Below are positions 11,524 to 22,413 of a stretch of DNA of 64,000 nucleotides, piece after piece. This DNA comes from Girardinichthys multiradiatus (Eukaryota; Chordata; Actinopteri; Cyprinodontiformes; Goodeidae). Both the position numbers and the translations under genes were made by a program. The notes below the pieces were generated by a model. That model was not told the DNA's origin, ran no database searches, and saw nothing but the letters and a program-made list of their open reading frames with translations. The DNA is taken from NCBI RefSeq assembly GCF_021462225.1, contig NC_061812.1, forward strand, positions 53,499,848 to 53,563,847. Direction: 5' to 3'. Numbering within the stretch: position 1 is the stretch's first letter; each line of letters starts with the position of its first letter.

Positions 11524-11974
11524 CTGGGGGACCAAATTAAATCTTGTAAGCTGAAAGAAGCCTAAAATAAATGAGTGAAACGTATTTATGTACATGTGTA
11601 AAGATTGAAAGAGATTTTAAATGATAAATACAAGAGAAATATGTTTAAGTCATTTTTATAAGGGTAGGAGGACTGATTATATTGGCCCAAATGCAGATTT
11701 CTTTAACTTTTATCTGGGATCCAAATTTGGATCTCAGTGGGTACATTTCTCACACCTGTTGAATCATCAAAAATAAGTGGTTATCTTGACACACAGCTAT
11801 TGTTTGGCCAGAAGGACCACCTTAAAACTGGCTGGCAGTTTTTCACATAGCACTGCCCTCTGTGTTATGAGGGGATTCTTCACTTAGGCATCAGAATCGA
11901 ATTCTTAACAGTACAAAAAACAATATTACTGATGAGGTTAATAGGGTTGTCCTTTGATTGTGGTCATTATTTTC
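11524..11974. other. SERINC upstream intron, no feature recognised
   Basis: This is AT-rich sequence between the first visible SERINC exon and the L2 3' end. I see no start exon. Confidence 0.45.
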
Positions 11975-14900
11975 AGTTCTATTCAATTCAGTTTTATTTA
12001 TATAGCGCCAAATCACAACCCATGTTGTCTCAAGGCGCTTTACAAAGTCAGTTCAATCGAATCATACAGATTTCGAGTCAGGTTCATACATTCCAATTAA
12101 TCCTATCTATCAAACACTGAAGCCAAATTGAGTTTATTATTCAAATTGGATAAAAGTTTGTCTATCTAAGGAAACCGAGCAGATTGCATTGAGTCAGTGA
12201 CTCGCAGCTCCTCCTGGATGAGCATGTAGAGACAGTGGAGAGGAAAAACTCCCTTTAACAGGAAGAAACCTCCAGCAGAACCAGGGTCAGAGTGAGGGCC
12301 ATCTGCCACGACCGACTGGGGGTTAGAGAGAACAGAGCAGAGACACAAAAAAGACACAGAAGCACTGATCCAGGAGAACTTTCTATTGGAAGGAAAAGTA
12401 ACATTTTAATGGATGTAGCTCCTTTAGTGGCTTCATGTAGGAAGTAAAAATAGATCAACTCTGAGCCAGTTTTTAAGTCTAGAGTATGAAAGAGAGCACA
12501 TACAGTTAGTCACAGTAGACGCTCAGCCAGTAGCCATGTCTAGGAGAGAGAAAGGGTTAAACACTGAACAACAGGGCCAAGTGGATCATCAGTAGAAGGT
12601 GAGCATTAAGTTGATGGCAGCACCAGCTTGGCTGATGTCCCGCTCCAGGGAGGTGTCACAACTAAACACAGTGCCAGGTCATGTGTAGCTTCTAGAAAGA
12701 GAAAAAACAGAGAGAGAACATAGAATTAAACGCAGAAATAACAGCAAATAATGCAAAACTGGAGAGTAGTATGAGAATGTAGCAGAGTGAAAGTGGTCAT
12801 TATGTCCTCCAGCAGCCTAAGCCTATAACAGCATAACTACAGAGATAGCTCAGGATAAACTAAGCCAATCTAACTAAAAGCTTTATCCAAAAAGAAAGTT
12901 TTAAGCCTAGCCTTAAAAGTAGACAGGGTGTCTCCTGTGGAACCAGCTCCCAGTTTTAGTCCGTGAGGCAGAGGAGCCTGATAACTAAAGGATCTGCCTC
13001 CCATTCTACTTCTAGAAACTCTAGGAACCACCAGTAAACCTGCAGTCTGAGAACAAAGTGCTCTGTTAGGAACATATGGAACAATCAGATCTCTGATGTA
13101 TGATGGAGCTAGATCATTAAGGGCTTTATATGTGAGGAGGAGAAGTTTAAATTCTATTCTGGATTTAACAGGGAGCCAATGAAGGGAAGCTAAAATAGGA
13201 GAAATATGATCTCTCTTTTTAATTTTCATCAGAACTCTTGCTGCAGCATTTTGAGTCAGCTGAAGGCTTTTAACTGCATTTTGTGGACATCCTGATAGTA
13301 ACGAATTACAATAGTCCAGCCTTGAAGTAACAAATGCATGGACTAGTTTTTCAGCGTCACTCCTGGACAGGATATTTCCAATTTTGGCAATAGGCAAAAG
13401 AAGGAAATCCTAGAAACTCTTTTAATATGTGATTTAAATGACATGTCCTGATCAGAAATTATACCAATGTTTTTTACTTTATTACCAGAGGTGAATTTAA
13501 TACCGTACACATTAATAGATTGACTAAGCGATTTCTTTTTCAAAGATTCCGGTCCAAAGACGACACCTTCTGTTCTGTCTGAATTTAGAAGCAGGAAATT
13601 TAGAGCATCCAAATTTAGTTTTTATGTTTTTGGAACATGCCTGTAGTCTATCTAACTGGTTGGGTTCATCATGATTTATAGATAAATGCAGCTGAGTGTC
13701 ATCAGCATAACAGTGAAAAAGTATACAATGCTGTATGAACAGACACAAGTCCATTATCTGTGGCCATAAGACTATCATTATTGACTTTCACTAGTGCTGT
13801 TTCCATGCTATGAAGAGCCCTGAAAGCTGACTGAAACTCTCCAAACAGATCATTACTGTCTAAATGCCCACACACTGTATTAGCAACTATTTTCTCAAGA
13901 ATTTTAGATAAAAACGAAAGATTGGATATAGGTCTGTAATTTAGCAAATTATGTTCAATCAAGCGAAGGTTTCTTAAGTAAAGGTTTAATTACAGCTACC
14001 TTAAAAGCCTGTGGTTCTGATCCATTTACTAAGGATAGATTAATCAAATCTAGAATGAGACTGGTAATCAGAGGGAACACTTCCTTAAATAATTTGGTTG
14101 GGATTGGGTCTAACATACAAGTTGAAGGTTAAGATTAAGCTAATATTTCTGACAACGCTGTCAGAATCTGCCATTTTGGACTTTGGGTTTTGTGTTTGTT
14201 TTTGATTGAGCAGTTTATTTAGGTTTATTTACTCCTACGTTGTGTTTAGTTTTGTTAGTTTTTTCCTCCTGGCTTTAGAACCCTTTTGTTATTGTTTATC
14301 CAGTTGCTTGTTTCCCTTAAAATTAGTTGTTCTTTCCCAGCCTTGCTCTTTAGTACAGTTCCTCATGTCCCTGCTTTGTCTAGTTAGTGTTCCTTCCAGA
14401 TTTAGTTTTGTGTTTTATGTCAGGGTTTATATTTATATAGGTTTCCTTAGGTCTGTTTTCCATTAGTTTAGCCTGTTTAGTTCTTCCTAGAGTTACTATT
14501 TATGTTAGCTTATGTTTAGGTTTCTTTTCCCTAGAGTTGTGTCTAGTTTAGTTTTCCCCTCCTGTCTCTGTGTTCTCTAGCTCCCGTTTCCATAGTAACA
14601 TATTCCCTCAGTTCCCTGCAGCCTGGTCCACACATGTTACATGTTTCCTCTGATTACCTGCCTCCCTGTCTCATTGGCCCATACTCCACTTCCCTCAGTT
14701 CATAAGCTCTCTAGTTTTCATTGTTCCCCGCTGGTTCCTCATGTTAACAACCCTAGTTGTCTTCCCGAGTTCTCCTAGTGGTTTGTTTTCTGTTCGCCTC
14801 CTGAACTTGTGCTCTCGGATTACCAGTCTGTAAATCCACCTTCAGTTTCATTATTAAAACTTCATCTACTCACCATGCGGCCTCCTCGACATGTTCTGCA

Positions 14901-15787
14901 TCCCAGTCCTGCCTCCAAACCCTCAACTCTGATAACTTAGGAAGCTTCACAGGATCAAAACAGTCCAAACACATATCAGATTCTATAGTTACCTCCAATG
15001 CTGCCTCACTTACTGAGGATGAAGTAATCCTGTTCGGTAGTATACCAATGATTTTATTTTTAATAGAATCAATTTTATTTAAAAATAATGCTATAAACTC
15101 ATTACTGCTGAGAGCTGGGGGAATGGATGGCTCAACAGAGCTATGACTGTGTAAGTTTAGAAACAGTACTAAAGAAACAACCAGGATTATTCTTATTCGG
15201 TTCTAATAATGATGAGAAATAAGCTGTTCTAGCTAGCAGAAGTGTAGTTTTATACAACAGTAGGCTATTTTTCCAGATTAAGTAGGAGTCTTCTTGGTGT
15301 GTAGAGCGCCATTTTCTCTCCAATTTTCTAACATTGTGCTTTAAAGTATGCAGCTCTGAATTAAACCAAGGAGCTAGACTCCTATGAATAATTATCTTCT
15401 TTTTCAAGGGGTCTGCATTGTCTAATGCACCACGCAATGATGAAGTAACAGTATGAACAAGAGAATCAATTTGTGAAGGGGAAGAAACTAAATTGTTGTC
15501 TTCATTTGTGTTTTCTGTGTAAATGGGGAAATAAAAAATGGAACATATTCTTTAAAGGTTGTTACAGCATTGTCTGATAATAATCTACTATCATAAAATT
15601 TTCTGTCAGGTGTAGAGAACTCAGTTAAATAAAGATAGCATTAAAGACTATAATCAGGCTGTCACTTTCAGTCTCAACATGATTGTTAAAATCCCCCACT
15701 GCAGTGACCCTGTATTTAACACTAAATCACATAAGAAGTCGGAGAACTGATTTAAAAATTCAGAATAAGGGCCTGGTGAACAGTACA
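11975..15787 (-). mobile_element. L2 (Maui-like) LINE, 5'-truncated, decayed
   Basis: A minus-strand L2-clade LINE. The 3' end at 11975 has the usual attcaattcagttttattta, then tatagcgccaaatc, and a long 3' UTR runs to about 12870. Broken frames above it encode the carboxy-terminal region (SRLDYCNSLLSGCPQ, HWLPVKSRIEFK, SRSRMGGRSFSY), parts of reverse transcriptase ([26 protein letters not shown]) and, near 15141-15437, the linker APWFNSELHTLKHNVRKLER. The 5' end is cut in the endonuclease near SPGPYSEF (about 15787). The RT has a large internal deletion near 13700-13800. A solo LTR (14159-14944) is inserted in it. The plus-strand copy at 19930-28898 is a close relative. Confidence 0.88.
14159..14944 (+). 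mobile_element. Solo LTR of a Gypsy-type element, inside L2
   Basis: The L2 sequence is interrupted between atatttctgac and tgataacttagg, where the other L2 copy reads straight through. The insert begins TGTCAGAATCTG and ends near ctctgata (TGACA expected). It has AT-rich polyadenylation-like sequence (attattaaaac) near 14852. The TGTCAG(A/G)ATCTG start matches the LTR of the Gypsy element at 31915. No internal coding region is present, so it is best read as a recombined solo LTR. Orientation is inferred from the TG start and polyadenylation-like end. The target duplication is imperfect. Confidence 0.65.
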
Positions 15788-15949
15788 TATATGGATGGAT
15801 AGTTTCGAATGTATTCTTTGTTATACTTATGGTGAGAGATTGGAACATGTATTTGAGGTTGTGAGGTTTTTTGTGGGTTTTTCAATCACTTTAAGTCCTG
15901 GCTGTAATCTAAAAATGTAATTTCTATCTTAAAAGACAACAATATTCCT

Positions 15950-16733
15950 CACTCACCAGTGAACATCTAAGAGGAGGACATTGATTCAGTGGACAGTATT
16001 AAGCACCCGGGTGTTCATCTCAATAATAAACTGGACTGGTCTCATAATATCAATGTCCTATACAAGAAGGGCTGGAGTCACCTCCATCTTCTAAAGAGAC
16101 TGGGGTCATTTGGAGTGTGCAGCACTTTACTCAGCACTTTCTATGACTGTGGAAGTCTCTGCCATCCTCTACACTGTCGTCTACTGGGCCCCAGGCAGCA
16201 CAGAGCGGGACAGAAGGAGACTAAGCAAGCTGGTTAGGAGGGCCAGCTCTGTCCTGGGCTGCCCACCTGACTCTGGGGAGGTGGCGGGAGAGAGGAGGAT
16301 GTTAGCCAAGCTCACATCCATCATGGACATAACCTCTCATCCACTGCACTGGACTGTAGAGGAGCTAAGCAGCTCCTTGAGTAACCGACTGAGACATCCT
16401 CAGTGCGGGAATGAGCGCTACCGCAGGTTCTTCATCCCCACCACTGTCAGGCTGTTCATTTCTATTGTATAATAACTTAGGCAGTTACCCTCTGTATTTG
16501 CAAATACCTGCAATCATTGTCACTTTAGCACAATCACCTCCACTGTTTAATGTACATAAGTATTTTATTTTACTTTATTTTAGTCTCTTATTACTGCTTG
16601 TTTTTGCACAATTACTTTGCCCTTCTTTGATTCCACATTTTCCTAACTATCTTCACCCTACTTGTGTAGAGCAGCTGTAACAAGTTAAATCAAAATGTAT
16701 TTGTGAGGTCAATAAAGTCTATCTTATCTTAAT
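15950..16733 (+). mobile_element. Rex1-like LINE, 3' fragment
   Basis: Two overlapping frames, offset by a small indel near 16110-16150, encode the carboxy-terminal region of a Rex1/Babar-type reverse transcriptase: HPGVHLNNKLDW, LYKKG, GSTERDRRRLSKLVRRASS, ERRMLAKLTSIMD, NERYRRFFIPTTVRLF. A short 3' UTR follows, ending in tcaataaagtctatcttatc, the usual Rex1-type tail. It is strongly 5'-truncated. Confidence 0.8.
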
Positions 16734-16810
16734 ATATTGCTTAGGCTGGACTGCACAAATAAACATTAAGAATGTTTGATAAATGGGTTTATTCTATGTG
16801 GAAAATATTT

Positions 16811-17240
16811 TTATTTGAACGAGATCACATATACAAGCGGCCAAAAAGAGTTTCCTCTGCAGGGTGTCTGGGCTCTTCCTTAGAGATAGGGTGAAAAGCT
16901 CGGTCATCCGGGTGGGACTCAGAGTGGAGTCACTGCTTCTCCATGTCGAGAGGAGCCAGTTGAGGTGGCTCAGGCATCTGGTTAGGATGCCTCCTGGACG
17001 CCTCCCTGGTGAGGTGTTCCAGGCACGTCCTACCAGGAGGAGGCCCAGAGGAAGACCCAGGACAAGCTGGAGGGACTATGTTTCTTGGCTGGCCTGGGAA
17101 CGCCTTGGGATTCCCCTGGATGAGCTGGCCCAAGTGGCTGGGGAGAGGGAAGTCTGGGTCTCTCTGCTTAGGCTGCTGTCGCCGCGACCTCACCCCAGAT
17201 AAGTGGAAGACGATGGATGGATGGATGGATGGATGGATGG
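16811..17240 (+). mobile_element. Rex3/RTE-like LINE, short 3' fragment
   Basis: This encodes the end of the Rex3/RTE-like frame (LRWLRHLVRMPPGRLPGEVF, GRPRTSWRDYVSWLAWERLG) and ends in a (GATG)n tail from about 17213. The flanks gaaaatattt (16801-16810) and ggaaaatattt (17239-17249) look like a target duplication of about 10 bp. The 5' truncation point corresponds to about position 35755 of the copy at 33455-36158. Confidence 0.85.
17213..17240 (+). repeat. (GATG)n tail
   Basis: A run of GATG units forms the 3' tail of the LINE fragment at 16811-17240, as is typical of Rex3-type elements. Confidence 0.9.
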
Positions 17241-17249
17241 AAAATATTT

Positions 17250-17958
17250 CATTCGGAAATGTCAGTTCATTAAATTAAGTCCCATCATCTTTGTGTGTAA
17301 CGTGCATTTTTTGTTGTTTTTTTTCAATAAGGCCCTTTAATTATATGCTATTTTTTAGTCTTGATATGAGAGTGTTGTGCATTCATGTTCATAATTTCGT
17401 ATGGTTACAAATAGGTTTAAAAAAGTCGTAGCAGTGCCATGTCCACCCCTTCCGGTTTTGAGTGGCTGTTTTGTGCTGATTTGCCTTGCTGACTGACCAC
17501 AGCTACATACTACAGACTTTTCCCAACTGGGAATCGGGGGGGAAAATTTGGCAAAAAATTATATAGTGTGTCCCCAGCTTAAGGTAGCATAAGCTAGGGA
17601 CACACTAGCTGATATGGTTACTGTGTCACACATCACCATGTCACCATAGAAATGGATGTTTGCTGACATAATTCTCAAAAATAGAAATGTAGGATGTTAT
17701 AGCCCCTTCCACAGCACTATTTAGCTAGGGCGTGTCCAAACTCTTTAATCGTTGGTGTAAACCATGAACTGGTGTGCTAGAAACAGTGTAGTGTCTACAT
17801 TGGGGTTAATACTACAACTTCAGCAATACCATGCTTACACTTAACACAAACATTTGTTCAAATAAAACTGTTAATAATCTCTAATCAGGTTCATGTCACA
17901 TGGCCTAAGATATTGCTGATATTTTATTTTATTCTATTAGCTTCAGATCCACAGCACA
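17250..17958. other. No feature recognised
   Basis: This is AT-rich intergenic or intronic DNA. I see no coding frame with family resemblance. Confidence 0.45.
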
Positions 17959-17966
17959 CCACAGAC

Positions 17967-18410
17967 CAGTGGCGGATGCTGGTCTTTCAAGGAGGGGAAG
18001 CTCAATTTCAAGATTGCTGATTCGCTCATTTCACTGTCAATCAAAAAGGGATTCAGCCTAAGACAGATCATTCAATCATCATGCAGAAGCTGAGCATCCG
18101 GGCCAGCCAAGGCCAGCCCACTGCCCCATAGACCCCCAGAGATGCTGAGCGTCCGATAGGCGAGACAAAGCCAGCATTTTTGCTTCGCTATTGAACTCAC
18201 TGTTTAAAGCACTGTGAAGCTGCGGGAATGAGTGAGAGGAAAGCCGCATCATTACCAGTGATAAGAAACTGATTCTGAACAAACGTTGAGCGCGTTGTAG
18301 CGCATATTTAGTCAATGACATGTACACACAACAGTATATATTTGATCACTTATTTTCTGACATTTTAGGGGAAGCTGACCTTCCTTGTAGTCTTAGAGCA
18401 ATCGCCACTG
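17967..18410. mobile_element. hAT-type miniature transposon (MITE)
   Basis: A 444-bp segment starts cagtggcggatgct and ends agcaatcgccactg, which are inverted repeats matching at 12 of 14 positions. It is flanked by perfect 8-bp direct repeats ccacagac (17959-17966 and 18411-18418). An 8-bp duplication with CAGTGGCG-type ends is characteristic of hAT elements. It contains no transposase frame, so it must have been moved by an enzyme supplied elsewhere. Confidence 0.85.
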
Positions 18411-18418
18411 CCACAGAC

Positions 18419-19929
18419 CAAGTTAGCAAGCCAACTGTAAGTGAAGCTAACCCTAACCCTATGTAAACACTTGTATTTTTGTTTTTGTGAATACCTCTAG
18501 TGTTAACAATAAAGAGTTTATTTTTTAGGGACAAAACAGAAGATTAGTCAAAAATAAATAGATAAAGATAGAAATCAATGACTACTACATGCTTTTGTAA
18601 GTGGGAAAACCTTCAAAATTGGCAATGCAAACAAGATTGGAGAGATGCCACAGAGGAATCAAACCAGAGACACAGCCCAGCTGATTGACTGCATTTAACA
18701 GAGGATCAACCCATTGCCTTTGAAGGACCGTGCCTCAAGATTAAGAATCTGATTTCATCTGAAAGGTTTTTTATCCAGGCAACAGAAGTGAACTTGATCG
18801 GTGAACAGCTGATTGCTCCAAGATTCAGGCATCCGGAAGTCCTGAATCAAACTCATTTGCGTCTCTGGTTTTTCCTCAACCCTTCAGCCCCTGGAAACCA
18901 CTGCCTTTGGAGACAAAGAAAAACAAAGAACCAGTTTAACCATCAAAGTTTGGAGCATCAGTACCTGCCACTTAAAGGAAGAAAACTGAAGATTAAGTCG
19001 TATTTCCTTCAAGAAATCACTCGTTGTTACCAGAAGAATTCTTCTCCATCAGGTTCATGGATGAGTCTCCGTCTTCAAAAGCCTTTTTAAATCCACTAGT
19101 TTCAGCATCAGGGAAAGACAGGTTGAGTTGATTGATTCATTTCTATTCTTGTGATAATTAATTGAATTGCTTAATTTAAGCTGTTACTGACTCCTGCCAA
19201 AGCGTTACTAATTAAAGCAAGCATATAAAATTCTAGTTCATTTGTGGACATTCAATTATTTGAGTCACTATACTGTTGGTTTTTCAGTGGTGGTAAAAAG
19301 TCATGTTGCCTGGTTCTGAGATGTATTAGGAGGTTTTTATTGGTTGCCTTAGCCAAAGTTTGACAAAACTACGCCCTTGAAGCTTGTTCCGAGCTACTAA
19401 AATTAACCTAGCCCATATACCAAGTGCCAGTTGTAAATTAGGGGATGAGCAGCCGTGAACAAAAGTGACTGTCGAAGGTGTGGATGACTGCGAGAGGCTA
19501 CTCGGTCACCCGGACCTCCAGTTGAAGAAGGGTGAGACTTTTGGATGTAGGCTGTCAGAGGCTAGGCAAGTCATTTCCAGACACCAGCTTAAACAGAACT
19601 TTCAGTAAACCTATTTAGTAAGACCTCTCAGGTTTAGGGAAGTCCGGACCCGTTGGATGGAGAGCTGGATTGAGCAATCCCTTTTAGAATTAAGGAAGTA
19701 GGAGGGAGGGGTTGGCTCAGCGGACAACGAAAACCTGTTCTCCCCACTGCACTGTAACTTCTCAGGACCTACAAAAAAGTCTCTAGTTAGCTTTAGCTCC
19801 ACCATGGCTGCACCAAACCTGTGTCTCATCACAGAGCAGCTCTCAGCACATTCACATGTACATTTACTTACATCAGTTTAGCCCGCCCACTTGTTTCACT
19901 GGTGGATCTCTTCCTTTTACAATCACACA
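18419..19929. other. No gene recognised
   Basis: This is non-coding DNA between the hAT-type element and the L2 on plus. A 100-codon frame at 18788-19090 and a 73-codon minus frame at 19611-19832 have no recognisable motif. Confidence 0.4.
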
Positions 19930-22085
19930 ACTGTGACAACCCAGGGTTCAGACCAGGAAGCAGGGTCATAGTTTAATACTCCTCTCTGCGGCTTCTGTAC
20001 CGCTACCCACCCATTACCCTATTCAGACAGTGTCTCGCCCCTGGCCAAAATTGAATAGATTAAAAAATTATCTAAAATGAGGAAATCAGGAAAATCTAAT
20101 AAAAATAAACACAACTCAGACTAAAAATAAAAAATAAAACAATTAAATGTGGCTTACTGAACATAAGATCTCTCTCTTCAAAGACTTTGCTAGTTAGTGA
20201 CCTGATTTCTGACAATCAGATTGATATATTTTGCCTCACAGAAACCTGGCTGCAGCAAGAGGATTATGTTACTATAAATGAGTCAACTCCTACTAATTAT
20301 TTAAATTTTCACATTCCTCAAAATATTGGGCGAGGAGGAGGAGTAGCAACTACAACTCTTTTGAATATTTAATCCTTAGTTTTCCTCATCCAAATTGCAA
20401 AGCACTAAAACCACTTCTGTTTGTTGTTTTGTACCGTCCACCAGGCCCTTACTCTCAATTTTTAGATCAGTTTTCAGAACTTTTATCTGATTTAGTGTTA
20501 AATACAGATAATGTTATTATAGTGGGGAATTTTAACATTCATGTTGACACTGAAAGTGATAGCATTAAACGCTATATTTAGGCTATCTTAGACTCAATTG
20601 GCTTTGCTCAAAACATTAACAAACCTACCCACCTTTGTCTTCATTCTCTGGACCTTGTGCTGACATATGGCATTGAGTGTAAAGACATAACAATATTTTC
20701 TCATAACCCTGTCCTGTCTGACCATTTTTTAATAACCTTTGAGTTTAATTTAACCGAGTACTCCACACCTGAAACAAAATTTCCTTATGGTAGATCATTA
20801 TCAGACAATGCTGTAACAACCTTAAAAGAATCTGTTCCACTTTTAGTTTCCTCATTATCACTGAAAAGCACAATGGAGAGCAATAATTCTGTTTCTTCCC
20901 CTTCACAAATTGATTCTCTTGTTCATAGTGTTACTTCATCATTGCGTGGTGCATTAGACAATGCAGCCCCCTTGAAAAAGAAGGTAATCATTCATAGGAG
21001 GCTAGCTCCCTGGTTTAATTCAGAGCTGCATACTTTAAAGCACAATGTTAGAAAATTGGAGAGAAAATGGCGCTCTACACACCAAGAAGACTCCTACTTA
21101 ATCTGGAAAAATAGCCTACTGTTGTATAAAACTACACTTCTGCTAGCTAGAACAGCTTATTTCTCATCATTAATAGAAGAAAACAAGAATAATCCTAGGT
21201 TTTAGTACAGTTGCTAAACTTACACAGTCATAGCTCTGTTGAACCATCCATTCCCTTAACTCTTAGCAGTCATGACTTTATGGGATTCTTCCTAAATAAA
21301 ATTGATTCTATTAAAAAGAAAATCTTTGACATACTCCCGAAGATGATTACTTCATCCTCAGCAAGTGAGACAACATTGGAAATAACTGTAGAACCTGATC
21401 TGTGTTTGGACTGTTTTGATCCTGTGGAGCTTCATGAGTTATCAGAAATATTAGCTTCATCTAAACCTTCAACTTGTATGTTATTTCCAATCCCAACCAA
21501 ATTATTTAAGGAAGTGTTCCCTCTGATTACCAGCCCCATTTTAGGTATGATTAACCTATCCGTAGTAAATGGATCAGAACCACAGGCTTTTAAGGTAGCT
21601 GTAATTAAACCTTTGCTTAAGAAACCTTCGCTTGATCGAGATGACTTGAAAAATTACAGACCTATATCCAATCTTCCATTCTTATCTAAAATTCTTCAGA
21701 AAATTATTGCTAATCAAATGTGTGAACATTTATACAGCAATGACCTGTTTGAAGAGTTTCAGTCAGGTTTCAGAGCTCATCATAGCACTGAAACAGCTCT
21801 GCTGAAAGTCACTATTGATATTCTTATGGCCTCAGATAATGGACTTGCGTCTGTTCTGGTTCTGTTAGATCTCAGTGCTGCATTTGATACAGTCGATCAC
21901 AATATTCTCTTAGAAAGGCTGGAATATGCTGTAGGGATCAGGGGAACAGCGCTAGGCTGGTTTAAATCTTATTTGTCTGACAGATTCCAGCTTGTTCATG
22001 TAAATGATAAATCATCTTTAAACTCCAGGGTTAATTGTGGAGTACCACAGGGTTCAGTACTTGGGCCAATTCTCTTTACTATATA
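19930..22085 (+). mobile_element. L2 (Maui-like) LINE, part 1 (endonuclease and RT)
   Basis: This is the 5' portion of a plus-strand L2. About 220 bp of leader is followed by decayed endonuclease ([33 protein letters not shown] near 20425-20460; SDHFLITFEF) and the linker APWFNSELHTLKHNVRKLER. The reverse transcriptase frame at 21211-22085 is long and clean: [58 protein letters not shown]. Breaks occur near 20372, 20580 and 21205. The element continues at 25554 and 28328 after two insertions; removing them restores a normal L2 order. Confidence 0.9.
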
Positions 22086-22413
22086 CAGGTCCTTCTCAAA
22101 ATATTAGCATATTGTGATAAAGTTCATTATTTTCCATAATGTCATGATGAAAATTTAACATTCATATATTTTAGATTCATTGCACACTAACTGAAATATT
22201 TCAGGTCTTTTATTGTCTTAATACGGATGATTTTGGCATACAGCTCATGAAAACCCAAAATTCCTATCTCACAAAATTAGCATATCATTAAAAGGGTCTC
22301 TAAACAAGCTATGAACCTAATCATCTGAATCAACGAGTTAACTCTAAACACCTGCAAAAGATTCCTGAGGCCTTTAAAACTCCCAGCCTGGTTCATCACT
22401 CAAAACCCCAATC

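Noticed and set aside
18788..19090. 100-codon frame
   Set aside because: No recognisable motif or neighbour context; probably chance.
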